A DNA stretch of 64,000 nucleotides from assembly GCA_004154925.1 (NCBI GenBank), contig QJNS01000226.1, positions 62,001 to 126,000 on the forward strand, read 5' to 3'. Both the position numbers and the translations under genes were made by a program. Origin of the DNA: Monosporascus cannonballus (taxonomy: Eukaryota > Ascomycota > Sordariomycetes > Xylariales). Position 1 is the stretch's first letter; each line of letters opens with the position of its first letter. The notes under the pieces are model-generated. The model saw only the letters and a list, made by a program, of their open reading frames with translations, had not been told where the DNA came from and ran no database searches. Below, piece by piece: positions 1 through 13,440 of this stretch.

Positions 1-3000
1 TTAAAGAAAATCAATGTCCAATTACGGCAATACGTTTATTTAATTAATTTTTAAGTTAAATTAATGGCAAAAAATATTAATAATTAAATTTTTCGATGGC
101 TTAAAAAAATATAAAAAAAAAGCCTTTTAAACTTAATCGGCCTAACTATTGATCGGATTATATCGTTATAATAATTAAAATTAACGATCGATAATACGCC
201 CGGCGTATTAAAAATATTAAAGGAAAAAATAACAACAAATTCCGATATACAGCTAATATTAGCGTTTTTCGACGCGGTAATATTTTTTACGGTACGAAAC
301 CAGTACCTACAGAACTAGGAGTTACTTACAAAAAGGACTAGAACCAGACCAAATATTTCAATTACAACAACATAAGGCATAAGGCAGCATAATACAAGGC
401 GCCTAAAAACCCTATCAAAATAACTGGAAACCAGTACTTAAGGGACAATCTAAAGAAAACCAGAAAAATGGAATACGACAAGAAATTCGACAAAAAATAC
501 GAAAAACCAAAAAGCCGGCATAACAAACATTGCAACATAACAAGAAGCATTATAAGGATAATTACGCAAATACCAGAATTGGACAGAAACAATTTGTCCC
601 GGAACCACTAATCGATATAACAGGATATATGCCATATATTATCGACGACGAGAATATCCTGATTACAAAAAATAAAAACAATACATCTACGGACGGATTA
701 CCCGTATGTACTATGAAAAATTTGATTTTATAAACCGTACCAGAAATAACAAAAATAATAAATAATAATATCGATATTTTCGATCCATAACCCCAGGAAA
801 TATTTAGCAACTAGCCGAAACAAAAATTTAATCCGAACAAAAATAATACCTATAAAAAACCCTTTTTATTATTTCCAGTAATATAATGACCAAACGGAAA
901 AAATTTAATCCAGCATATAATAAAAAAACATTACTAAAAATTATTACAGATCTTTATTTTCAATTAATATTTATTATAAACCTTTACGAAATAAAAGTTA
1001 TTTTAAAAAAATACGTTAATTTATAATCGAATTCTAAAACGATAATTGAGATAACGTATAATAAAATCTAATTGCAAATATAAGAAAACAATTTACTTAA
1101 TAAAAAAAATCTGTAATAAAATTAAAAATACTTAATTTAATTCGAAGGAATAATACGACGGTGATAATAATAAATATAATAACTTAACGCGTTAAATATA
1201 GAAATATAAATAAGGCTCGATAAACTTAAATAGGAATTTAAAAAAAAGGTTACTTATTAAAAAGCCGCAAAATAACAAAACCTAAAAAAATTAAAGGGAA
1301 TTTCTGAAAAAGGCTTTAAACGTAATAATAAAAGCCGTTAATAATCCTATCACTTTGGATATACGAATCGGAACGCACTGGTATACCGCAATAATGGACA
1401 GCGGAACTCTGGGCGGAAATTATATTATACAGGATATGATCAATAAGCTTAGACTGCTATGGAGATACAAGTTAAAACCCTATACAGCAACGAATGCGGA
1501 AAGTCAGGAATTCGCTTACGATAACGGGAAAATCATACGCAATATTAATTACTTCGAAATTTTTGTCTAAGGACGATATTTAATAATTAATTTCGACATC
1601 GTTCTATTTAAGAATTTCGATATAATCTTAAAACTACTATAAATACGCTAATACGGAATCTTGATTAATAAAGGAATTAGTTAAATAAAGTTCACCTTAT
1701 ACCTTATTAACGGACAAAAAAAGAAAAAAAATTAAGATCTTAACATTCGATCGAAAATGGCGACGAATGTAGGTATAAGGATATAACAGAAACATTATTA
1801 CCCAAAAGGACAAAATACAAAAAAAGAAAATAGGTATCAAAGAAAAATATAACGTATCATTATTATTATTAAAGCGAAATTAAAGCAACTGAATAACGAC
1901 CTAAAATAATAGCCTCAAAAGTCAGAAATTTTAATTTATATATTACTACAATACCATAGATATAAGCAGTTTTTCAAAAAAAAAAAAGCTTAATACGAAA
2001 TTATTAAAATATAGCAAATAAAATTCTGAAATAATTCTTAAGAAAGGGTTTTCGACGAAGTTTTACCTTATTTATAATTTTAACGAAAACGAATTACGTA
2101 TTTTTAGAGAATACCTGGAAAATCGGTTAGAGAAAGGATAAATTCGACCTTCGAAATTACCAGCAGGATACCTTATGTTCTTTGTATCGAAAAAAAAACG
2201 GAAAACTACGACTTATAGTTATCGACAACTAAACGATATTATTATTAAAAATCGAACATTATTACCCTAAATCATTAAAAAAAACCGACTTTACGGAGCC
2301 AAATAATTCATAATATTCGATTTTAAAAATGGATAAAACGTTATTAAAATTTAAAAAAATACGAATAAAAAATAACCCTCAGGACGAAATACGGATTATT
2401 TAAGTACCTAGTTATACCAATAGGATTTATAAACGTACCAGCAACCTTTTAACGAATAATTAACCATATATTACGAAAATATCTTGATGTTTTCGTCGTT
2501 TATTATTTCGACGACATTTTCATTTTTTAAAACACGGAAAAAACACATATAAAATATGTTTATAAAATTCTTCAAGCTTTATAAAACGCAAGGTTACTTA
2601 TTAATGCAGAAAAAGAAATCAATTCCACGTATAGGAAGTAAAATATCTGGGACATATTATTACTCCAGGATATATCAGGATAAACTCTAAAAGATCGCTG
2701 CAATCACAAAATGGCAAACGCCAACGACGGTCAAGGAAATATAGGCATTCCTTGGATTCGCCAATTACTACAAAAAGTTTATTCGAAACTTTAGCAAAAT
2801 AGCTATACCCTTAACAAACCTTACGAAAAAAAAAAAGGTTCAAATAAACGCCAAATACGGAAAAAACGTTTCAAAACATTAAAAATACGATTACCAGCAA
2901 ACTATTGTTAATTATGTACGATCGAATATATCTCGTTAAACTAAAAACCGATATTTTGGATTACGCGTTAAACGTAATAATCCAATAACGGGATAATTAA

Positions 3001-4525
3001 GACAAACTGCACCGTATTACTTTTTTTATATAAATGAAAAAAAACCAAACTTAGTTACCGTATCCTAAATAAGGAATTTATGGCCATTATTATGGTATTC
3101 CGAAAATTTAGGTATTTCCTGAAGGGAAATTTGCACCAGGTTAAAGTTTATACGAATTATTAAAATCTTACCCGATTTACTACAACCAAAAAACTTATAA
3201 AACAACAACTTCTTTATGTAGAAAACTTGGCAAATTTCGATTTCATTATTATTCACAGGAAAAGCCTAAAAAATAACAAAACTAACGCTTTAAGCAAGAG
3301 ACCAAATTTTAAAAAGAAAATGGTTAAAATTAGCTATATAATTTTCGATACCATTACAGAAAGATATTTACGCCCGCGACAAATGGCAATAATTCGGGCA
3401 GTAAGTACCCTTTGACATGTACCAGAAAATCCAGCAATATAACGACGGTCTCCCAAAAACTCAAAAAAGGAACAAAATATAAGTTCCAAAAAAATACCAG
3501 AAAAATTTAATACGAAATATATACGAACGTTAATTACATAAATATCCAAGGATCCATAAAACCCTAAAACGGGTTTAACGCATATATTCCTTTCCAAAAA
3601 TAAAATTAATAGCATAAAAATTATACGGCAATACGATGTTTGCTTTAAAACAAAAATTACTAAACTTCGTATATTAAAAAATCTAGCTACCAAAATATAT
3701 TATGATAACATTTTCGTAATCGTCGATCGATTCACAAAATTTCCTATTTTTTACTATATCATAAGGACATAAACGCCGAACTAATAATATATATGCTTTT
3801 TTAAATATATTTTTAATAAATACGAATTACTAATAGAAATTATTTCGAATAAAGCATCGATATTTATATTTAAGTTTTGGCAAAGCTTAGTAACATTAAT
3901 CGGTTTAAATCACAGATTATCTAATATATTTAAACGTTAAATAAATAAATAAATAAAACGAACGAACCAAACTTTAAAAATTTGTTTATGATATTATATT
4001 AATTACAATAAAATAATTAGGTTCAAAAGTTATTTGTTTCCCGGCTGGCCTACAGTACCAGGTATTATAAAAATATTAAAATAATATTAATAAACGTAAA
4101 TTTTACTTTTATTATAAAATTCTGTAAAGAAATATACGATAACCGTTTAATTAATATTAAAACAATCCTTACGTCAAAATAACTACATTAATTATATTAA
4201 AAAATAAATTCAGAAATAAAATTCGTACGAAATTAAATAAATAAATATTATAATTAAAAAAAGTTAAAAAGATTAATTTTCGAAAAAGGAAAAATGGTTT
4301 TTTTATTACCAAAATATATAAATAAAAAGACTTAATAAAAAATTCGATTTCAAATATGTTGGGCCATATAAAATCGCCAAAATTTTTTAAAAAATAATTA
4401 TTAAGTAAAACTGTTTTTTAAAGTTAAATTAAATTAAATTTCTTTATGGTTCTTTATTCGAACTAATAGCAGATATAATTAAAATATATGCGATATAGGA
4501 CGATATAAAAATAAAAGACGAACTC
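1..4525 (+). mobile_element. Degenerate Ty3/gypsy retrotransposon, copy A (left end outside window)
   Basis: Decayed gag-pol read on the + strand through many stops. Near 340-400 is a gag zinc knuckle whose cysteine codons have become Tyr codons. Around 1,355-1,570 an aspartic protease segment keeps the active-site context AIMDSG. Between 2,040 and 2,880 the reverse transcriptase is readable (FVSKK, NGKLRL, then a VFVVYYFDDIFIF-like catalytic stretch), followed by RNase H to about 3,250 and integrase to about 4,440 (catalytic context IVDRFTKFPYF near 3,715). It aligns along its whole length with the complete copy at 35,389-42,239, offset by about 36.4 kb, so roughly the first 570 bp of gag and the 5' LTR lie left of the window. 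Similarity stops near 4,525, before the chromodomain. Domain calls are from reading; exact borders are approximate. Confidence 0.85.
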
Positions 4526-6054
4526 AGGTTTTTAATCAAAACGGAAGAACTGAAAGTTTAAGATAAATTAACGTTTTTTTTATTCTCCGTCATACGTAGA
4601 GCGTTATTTTGCCTCAACACGGTAACAATAATATCTCCTTATATTAAACATATACGTTTATTTCGCAAATTGATCGTCTCACCGTAACGGAATTTATTAC
4701 CCAAAAATCTAAGCAACCCTTAAATTTAATATTACTAAATTTTAACCGTTTAATGTATTTTTGGAAATAGTAATCCTAATTTTGATATTTAACAAAATAA
4801 TAAAAGCAAGTATATTAGCTAAAGCGTTTTTATCGCAATTTGGAACATAAGTAATAAACGATTATGTAATTTCAAAATCGCATATTTCCTAATAAATTAA
4901 TCTTTTCACTTTTAACTGGTCCCAAAATATGGAAATTTTAATAAAGGATATTCAAAATTGAAATTAATGATAACCTAAATATAAAGTATAAAATACGAAA
5001 TGAATACTAAATCAATGAAGTTAATAATTAAGTTATAAGATTAAATATCAAAATTATAAATTTAAACTATATCTATAAAACATCCAAAAAATACTTTATT
5101 AGTGTGGTAATTAGGGACCGGACGAGAAAAGATAAAATTCTATAATTAACGAAATAATTAAACAAAACCGTTTATAAAAAGCTTCGAAATTATTAATAGG
5201 TCGTTTTAAGCAGGAAGAAATGCATTAAAGAAATCTTAATAGTATAGAAATGTTAGTAACTGTTAGAGCAAATCCGAATATATTAGCAATCCTTTAAAAG
5301 GCATAATCACTAAAACTTTGAGCCTGTTTATTTACATGTGATCCTGGTTTCCTGCCTGAAAACGTCATAAGACGTTATGTCTTAATGGAAAAGAAAGCGA
5401 AAAGGAGCTATCTTTTAAAACAAAGAGATAGTAACAAAAACGTACGTTATTTATTTAAAGTCAAAGTTTGTCAATGATGTAAAAAATAAGAAAATTTAAT
5501 AAATATACCGACATTCCTAAAAATATTACTGTAACATATTTTTGTTACCAGCTTTTCTAATAAACGATGTTTAGTAATAAAAACTTACGATAATTAAACC
5601 CCCTAAATATTTTACTAATAATAATAATTATAATTTCCCTTACAATTTATATTGTCGTATTTCAATTTTAATATCAATGTTATATATCATTCTTCTATAT
5701 TTTAATTTTTTAATCAAATATTATAATCATATTAACCTTATTTTAAAGTGTTATAAAGTTTTAAATATTTAGATAATCATATTTGGGTTTTTAATATGTT
5801 AAGCTTTTCTAACACTTTTTTCAAATAATATCTAATTTTAAAAAACTTTCTATGAAAAGCACGTGATAAAATATAATATATTTCAACCATTTTATTTTTC
5901 GATTATCGTGTTTAACGTATAATCCGATCTATCGGTTTTTAATTCAAGGAAACGTTTTAAAAATATATATAATTAATATTACCTTATTTCTAATTTTATT
6001 TTTTACATTTTGGAATGCTTTTATTATTTATAACATTTATTTTACATGATGTTT
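4526..6054. other. AT-rich decayed sequence without recognisable coding content
   Basis: This stretch lies between the broken 3' end of copy A and the LTR at 6,055. I could not read any known transposon domain in it. The part from about 5,150 to 5,560 recurs, diverged, at 34,370-34,700, so at least that part is repetitive and may belong to another element family. Confidence 0.5.
5150..5560. repeat. Dispersed repeat of unknown family, copy 1
   Basis: It can be aligned by eye with 34,370-34,700 in the same orientation. Shared landmarks include TTTATTTACATGTGATCCTGG here against TTTATATGTGGTCCTGG there, followed by related GAAAACGTCATAAGACGTTA and GAAGACATTATAAAACGTTA tracts. The differences are mainly C-to-T and G-to-A, as RIP would produce. 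It does not match the gypsy LTRs in this window. Confidence 0.55.
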
Positions 6055-6426
6055 TGGTTACGACCCGAGCCAAGGCCTGTCGCAAGGAATGGTCGGATCC
6101 ATACGAGTAAGTTTCGTAATTTGAATCCTTTTTGGCGTTAAGGTCCAAGCATATTCAAATAGATCTAACCGTATTTAATAGAATTGGATTTGTAATAACT
6201 TTAATATTTAAAAAAGATTTGATTAACTTGTGTGAGGTAAATAGGTTCCTTAAATCTATAATTTAAATAGCGTTAATTTACAATAATAATTCGTTGTTTA
6301 AACTAACTTTGCTATTATAAAAGTGAATTAAGTTACATATATTATATTTTAAATTTTACGATAATTTTATTTATATAAATCCGTACGATTTAGGTTGAAT
6401 AATTAACTAAAACTTTACCCGTTATA
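6055..6426 (+). repeat. Gypsy LTR (5' LTR of copy E)
   Basis: A 372-bp LTR. It opens with GGTTACGACC, corresponding to the TGTTACGACC start seen in other copies, and ends with CCGTTATA, the RIP-altered form of CCGTCACA. The first 60 bases are GC-richer and nearly unmutated. The sequence after the end (CGTTATAAATC, then an AATACC tract) matches what follows the 5' LTR at 35,389-35,755. Confidence 0.7.
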
Positions 6427-8295
6427 CGTTATAAATCTTTTTAATACCATCGTTAAATTTTGAATAATACGTGTTTAACGACAATATGGATTAATATTTA
6501 ATCTTTTCTTATTATATAAATTTAGGCCAGAATTTAAAAGATTTAGGAAATAAATACTGTAATTCGTAAATTAAATAACAGTTATTTTATTTCGTATTAT
6601 TGCGCCACGATATGAGGCCCAAAAACTTACCCTAACAATAAAAAAGAAGATGCTTCAAGCTATTAATTTAAGCGCGAATATATTTTTGGTTTTAAAATCT
6701 GGCCGGACTCGTAAATAAAAGTTTTGTTAGGAGGACCTTTTTAACGGAAGATATTTTCGATTTGTCTATATTAATGCTATGGAATTATTTGGAAAACGTT
6801 AAAGCCGATTAGGAAAAAGTTATTAAGATTTTTTTCCGATTACCGACACTTTAAAAATAATTGAAGGTTAATTTCGAAAACGAAGAAGAAAAACGGACGG
6901 CCGCATAACAGATTTTACAGCCAAAATTTTATCTCGAAATACGTTACTATTGTAAGAAGTTTTATGGTTAAAGGAGGGCACACGGATAAAAATGGGTTAA
7001 TTTAATTAATATATTTTAAAGGATTAAAGGATAGCCTTGAAAGGGATATTATTAAACTCTGAATAATTTAAAAATTAAATTAATATATTATAAAAGCTGT
7101 TAAGATCGATAATAAATTATGGAGACGTGATATTAACAAGATAATAATTATAGTATAATAAGATATCATCGTGATACTTATAAAAAGCGTCGATAATAAG
7201 ATTATTAAAGTTGTATTCGGGAAAAACGATTGATTTGCCTAAGCAAGAAATTATTTGACAAAATAAGTAAAGTACGAATATAATTTAGGCCTAGTTCGAA
7301 CAAGGGTTATCGCGTTAAAAAATTCGACGCGGAATACAAAATGCCAAAAAAAGCTGGTTTAAAAGGCATTTAAAAGATAATAAAATACTTTAATAAGATA
7401 GCTGAAAAAACATTAGAAATAAACGAAAAATATTTGCCTCATGATTTTTAACAGATATGGTAAAATATACGGCATATATTATAAATAACATAAATATTCT
7501 GCACATAACGAATGAAAAGGTTTATTTATAAATGTGTTACACATATATATAAAAAAGTATTGAATTTATTTAATTAAATAGGGAAAAAGGTAAATCAACA
7601 ATAATATCGACATTTACGAATCATTATCTTTTAAAACGATGTTAATAAGCGAACCGTTTTATTGAATTAATGAAGAGGAAAATAATATGTATTAAATTTT
7701 ATGCGATTCATATATTATTGATTTGCCGCAAAACACTAATTTAGGATATAATGGAAAATAACATTAAAGTGTTATTACAGACTTTTGTCTCTAATTAGAA
7801 TATACTTTAAATTTTAAAAAAGAAAATATGAAAGTACAAATTGGCATTTCTATTCAAAAAAATTGAAAAGAAATGGTAATAATGTAATATTTTAGCACAT
7901 TATACAATATATAAGCGAAATAATTAATATGGGAAACGTTATAATATAGTTAAAAATAATTATGATAATTTAAGGGCCAGATACGCCGTTAAAAAAGATG
8001 AAGGTAATAACTTAACGCGTTATGTACGGAAATACAAGAAGGATTTAATAATTTTAAAAAGAAACTAAAAAAAGAAACTTATATATAAAATTGTACAGAA
8101 TAAAGAAAGGTAAAGAAAACAAAGGAAAATTTTAAAAACAAGGCTTTAAATCCAACAATAAAACCGGTTAATAATTTTATTACTTTAAATATAGCATTTG
8201 CAATATATTAATATATCGTAAACTTAAATTATAAAACATTAAGCTGAAATTATATTGTATTAAATATTGTTAATATAAATAAATTAAAGGTATAA
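6427..8295 (+). mobile_element. Degenerate gypsy copy E, gag to protease only
   Basis: It follows the LTR at 6,055-6,426. Gag-like sequence runs from about 6,640, and the segment at 8,100-8,280 aligns with the protease region of copy A (1,260-1,440). It is cut off at 8,295 by the LTR of another copy; the bases just before that LTR are TATAA. No reverse transcriptase was found attached to it. Confidence 0.65.
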
Positions 8296-8646
8296 TGTTA
8301 CGATTTAACGTGTTAAGGCCGCGATAACGGTCCGACCAAAAAACTAAAATCCGTTTAAATTCAATAATACGCGTTTAATAAAAAAACAACTAAACTCAAT
8401 TACGTAATTACTTAACGGAATCTAATTAAACGAATTATTTAGTTAAACATTTTAAAGCCAAAAAACAACCAACCTTAAAATTTATAATTAAATATAATTA
8501 TTTCATAATTGAAATAATATTAATTTATACTATAATTTCGTTATCCAAAATGCTTTTCGTATTACCAAACGTAATTAATATTATTATATTATTTAGATTT
8601 ATACGATATTTTTGCTAACATCCATCCGTACAACAAAGGTTTACTA

Positions 8647-10057
8647 CAGTGAGGGGCCAAAATAATCCGGCCCAACCCCACAACTTTTAGCCACACCCAT
8701 ATTCATCAACAACCTCACATATACATATTTCAATCAAATAAAATCGTAAAAGTAAACGGGCTCTAATACTGTATTCGTCTGTTTCTAAGCTTTAAAACCG
8801 TATATACCAACCTTTAGCCTTCTTAACAGCCCGCAGCCGTTTTCCCATAGACATAATAACCTTCACTATAAAAGCGTCCGGGATGGCTTCCCACGCTTTA
8901 TGCAAACACTCGATAAAACGGATGGTATCCAACTTATTTTTTTAAAGTTCCCAAAAGTCCGGAAATATCTCTTTTAGGTTCCTTTTAAATGCAGCCCATA
9001 TATATTCAATTAGGTTAAGGTCAGGGCTATATGGTAACCAATCCGGAAAAACCTTTACAGCGTTATTCATTAACCAGTCTAAGGATTTTTCGCAAACGTA
9101 TATGGTGGCATTATCCTGTTAGAAAAAACGCCAGGGCTCATAAATCGGTAATAATCCTTCGCCCAAAGCTATCCGATAACTCCAACTGTTAATCCCTCGT
9201 TTGGAACCGTCTGGTTTTGGGGTTAGGTTACATTACATAACGATAAAAGGCGTACGGCACCCTTTCCTATCCGTCCCGATCCATATCCCACCCCAAATCA
9301 TAATGGATATATTCGTTTTAACGTAATTCTTAAAGTTAACGAACTCCTTATTTTATTTTTCGGACGGGAAACGGAATACCCAAGCCGTTAGGCTGCTAAA
9401 GGAATTTTGGCAAAAACATTCGTCGGAAAATATAACCTGGAATTATTAACTAAAAGTTATATTAATTTTAACGTTACGCACGTATAATAAATCTTGAAAA
9501 TTATTAAACCAATAATATACAAAAATATATTTAGTTTTCGCCGTTCCTTTAAAAAATAATATCCTTTTTTAAAACTTGCATTTGCAAAAATTCTATTCCT
9601 TTATAATACGCTTGATGGAACGGATATTAATTTTAAATCCGACTGCTTTCCGAATATCTTTATACGTAACCTTTCGGTTTTTTTTATAAAGTAAAAAAAT
9701 CCACCTTTTTTAATACCTTAAAAAACCCGGGCGACTTTTTTTTGGCTTCGGATCGAAGGTACGGCCGTTTTTCAAGTCGTTAATAATAGAAGTAATAACG
9801 GATTTCGAGGTCTTAAATAAGTCCGCTAAGCGACGTTATGGTATCCCAAGCTTATTTGCGGTAATAATACAAGCCCTTTTCCTGGGAGTAAATTCCTGAC
9901 CTTTGTGACGACCGGCAGCCAATTCGGCGCAAAAAGCTTCGAAATCGTCCATGATTTGAAGAAGTTATGAATTTTGGAAAGTTGAGTATCATCGAGAAGT
10001 GGTTCTGAAAATCGAGTGGCTGGGAAGCTTGGGCCGGATTATTTTGGCCCCTCACTG
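8647..10057 (-). mobile_element. Tc1/mariner DNA transposon, 1,411 bp
   Basis: The ends are 29-bp perfect inverted repeats beginning CAGTGAGGGGCCAAAATAAT, at 8,647-8,675 and 10,029-10,057. They are flanked by the TA target duplication expected for this superfamily (8,645-8,646 and 10,058-10,059). The element carries one transposase reading frame on the - strand. It lies inside a gypsy LTR, so it inserted after that LTR. It is visibly GC-richer and less RIP-mutated than its surroundings. Confidence 0.93.
8792..9952 (-). pseudogene. Tc1/mariner transposase, inactivated
   Basis: DDE transposase of the Tc1/mariner superfamily, about 386 codons, which would cut and rejoin the element ends. The ATG is at 9,952 (MDDFEAFCAELAAGR) and the TAA at 8,792. 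The N-terminal part has a helix-turn-helix region (RRLADLFKTSKSVITSIIND). The catalytic context is visible as FSDECF, then QDNATIYV, then the hallmark YSPDLNLIEYIWAAFKRN. At least two in-frame TAA codons, one after KLGIP and one before QDNATI, each sit where CAA is expected, which fits RIP. The copy cannot make full-length protein; whether the inverted repeats could still be moved in trans is unknown. Confidence 0.9.
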
Positions 10058-10084
10058 TAACTAGTAAAACCTTTACTCGTTATA

Positions 10085-13000
10085 TGTTACAAGCTTTTGT
10101 TTAATAATACCGTCAGATTTTAAATAATATTTCAATATTATCAAAATATTGGCTAACACTTAAAAAACCTTTATTTAACAATTTTAGGCTCTAATTCAAA
10201 ACTTGGAAGGCGAAATTTATTAATTTATTAATTAAATTAAACTTATCCTACTCGTGCAGCTTTTTATTGTCAAAATAAAACCTAAAAAACCAGGACTACA
10301 TAAGGGAAAAAGCAATTCGATAGGTTTTTAAACTTAAATATGTATTTGTTTTCGATTTTTTCTCTTTAATAAGCCAGCAGATCAGCTACTGGCTGTAAGA
10401 ACGTACTTAATAAGAAATACGGCCGATTAATTCGAAATCGTTATAAGAGATTATTTAGAAAAAGGAAAATCGGATAAACAAAAGATTATTAACGAAAATT
10501 TTCCATTATATACCAATTTCAAAAACAAAATCTGTAATAATTTCGGTAATCAGGATAAAAAATGATCTGTAACGTAATAAATCCTTTAATTGCGGTAAAA
10601 GGGACTAGTTTCCAAGTACGTAATTACCTTTAAAAATTTCGCAATTAAGGCTGGATAGGAAAATAACGAAGCCGACGTTTTTATGAACATATTTTATAAA
10701 GGGTCAGAAAATGATGTAAAACTTAAGATTATACGGATTAAGTGACTAATCACATTAAATAAATATATTACAAAGGTAATTAAAATCGACAATAAGTAGT
10801 TAGAAAACCGATAAAAAAAGGGGGTAATATGTTCTACGATCCGGTTATACCAACCAGGGAAAAAAGCGAAATACGCCTCCTATTTCCCATAATACCGCAC
10901 CAAAACCTATAGGACTTGGGGTTACCCAGAAAAACGATTGGAACCGGGTTAAATACTTTAATTGCGAAAAAATAGGACATAGAGTTAACAAGGATTTTAA
11001 AACCCTAAAAGCCTCGATAAAATAAATAAATATTAATACTGGAAAAATTATTTAAGGATAATTAAAGAAACGATATTGGTATTAATATAATCCAAGCCTC
11101 ATATGACTAAAGGCTATTACGATAAAATATTTGACGAAAAATGCAAAAAGTTAAGAAACTAACTTAAAAAGCGTTTAGAAAATAATAAAACGGCTTGAAG
11201 GAATAATAGAAAATGTTAGAAATAAACGAAAAATATATATTTTGGAACCCCGGATCAATATAGCAAAATATACGTAATATATTGTGGATAACGAGAATAC
11301 CTAGTATATAACGATTGGAAACAATCCATTTATTAAAGTATCGTATATATATGTAAATAAGGATTCAATTTTTTGAATTATATTAAACACAAGAAAATAA
11401 AAAACGATACTATTAATATTTTCGCATTATTATTTAATGAAACGACGTTAAATAACTTTATAAAATTAGCCAAAAGGAAAATAATGCTCGTAAAATAACC
11501 TTTTTTTCTTTTTATAATTGGTACAATTTTTAATTTGGAGAATATTTAATCTAATATTCCGTAAAAGAATATTGTTAAAAAGTTATTACAGATTTGTATG
11601 TTTAATTAATATTTATTATAAATTTCGAAAAACAAAAAGAACGTGTTCAGCGAGAAATGTGTACCTTTACTCCAAAAATATGGAAAATCGATATTTACAT
11701 GGTATAATAAGATGCTATATAATAAACAAATAAGTTGATTATTTAATAACCAAAAACCTATAATAAAATCAAAAATAATTAATATGATTTAAGGGCTACA
11801 TACACCGATAGGAACGATAAATGTGGTAATTTAATGCGGTATACAAGGAAATATAGGCACGATTTAATAGATTCGAAAGCAAATTAAAAGGAAAAGGTTC
11901 CTTATAAAAAAGCTGTAAAACAACGAAATTTAAGGAAGTTACTTTAAAAAAACCTAAAAAGGGTATTAAATACGACGATAAAGCGGGTTAATAATTTTAT
12001 GATGTTGGAAATAAAATTTAGAATATATTAATGTATCACAAAAACGTATTACGCAGCTTTAAGTGGAAATTATGTTGTATTAAATATCATTAATAAGCTT
12101 ATATTATTATGGAAATATAAAAAGGAATTTTAAATAGTAAAAAATGCCGAAAATTAGGAATAGTCTTTCGATAGCGAAAATATTATATATGAAATTAATT
12201 ATTTTAAGATTATTTATTAAGAACGATATTTAAAAAATAAGTTTCGAGATAGTTTTATTAAGGAATTACGATATTATATATATAAGTATTAATTATTTAA
12301 ATTTTTAAAGCTCCACGAAGATTTAAAACGATTTTACTGTATTTTCTTAACAAAATAAAAATAATCATTTGGAGAATGCAACGGTACTATAATTTTTGCA
12401 ACAAGGCCAAAATATAACTACATAAACTTTACAGAAAGTTACAACTATTATTAATTTTAAAACATTATGGGATTTGGTTATCATGAATATGATTCTTATA
12501 ACTTTTTATCCGAAAATATAATAACTGAAGTATATTACCATAATATTTTCGTAATTGTCCATAAATTTGCGAAATTTTCTTATTTTTTACTTCAAAAGGT
12601 CGATTGCTAAAGGGATAATATATGTATATATACATAGTAAAAAAGAATATCATTTTTATTTGCAGATTATTACATAAACGTACTTCTGAAAAAAAACTTT
12701 ATTTTCCAAATTCTTTTCAAAAATATCTTCATAATGCAATTCGGTTTAAATTACAAATTATTTAACGGAGCTAAACTTTAAGTAAACGGATAAACAAAGT
12801 AATTAAACTAAATATTAAAAGTTTAATTAAGATATTAAGTTACTTACAAATAAAATAACTGTGTTAAAAATTTGGTAATTACGTAATTAATTCGTAAACT
12901 TAACATATACGAAATCGTTAAAATAATTTTAATAAATATTAATCTTCGTATTGTTCTTAAAATTCACGTAGGAATCATTTAAATAATTATACCAAAACAT

Positions 13001-13440
13001 AAATTTAAAATTAAAATTCTTAGGTAGTGCAATAAATTAATTTTACTAAATTAAGAATTTAAAAGAAATGATTTTCTAAAAAAGGGAAACTGGTTTATTT
13101 CGTTACAAGTAACATTTTTTTTAAAAAAAAAGCCTTAGTACCAAATTCGATTTTAAATAAATCGGCTTTTATAAAATTACTTAAAAATTAAAAGAAAGAA
13201 TCACTCATTAAAACTTTTATCAAAAATTAAATTTCAAGTTATTTTTTTATGTTTGTTTCTTCGACGTAATAGCAAATATTATTAAAATTTTTACGAAATA
13301 AAGTAACGTAAAAACGGAAACAGAAGCTCTATTCAAAAGAAAGAAAATCTTTAATACATAGAAATGGATTTACCCGGTACTTGATCAAATAAAATATCCA
13401 GATTCCGGAAATATTCAAAAGCCTGCAAAAAACCTCATAA
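10085..13440 (+). mobile_element. Degenerate gypsy copy D1 with internal deletion
   Basis: It follows the LTR ending at 10,084. Gag runs from about 10,340 with a zinc-knuckle-like segment near 10,960. Protease-region sequence lies at 12,000-12,240, followed almost directly by integrase near 12,500 (NIFVIVHKFAKFSYF) and the integrase C-terminus near 13,100. A chromodomain follows at about 13,310-13,430. Reverse transcriptase and RNase H are missing compared with copy A, so the copy is internally deleted. No 3' LTR was found. Confidence 0.7.

Larger units (their letters stand above)
8296..10084 (+). repeat. Gypsy LTR (copy D1), split by a Tc1/mariner insertion
   Basis: The LTR starts TGTTACGATTTAACG at 8,296 and resumes after the DNA transposon at 10,058, ending with CGTTATA at 10,084. 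Without the insert it is about 380 bp, like the other LTRs here. The following bases carry the same post-LTR sequence as the 5' LTR at 35,389. Confidence 0.7.
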
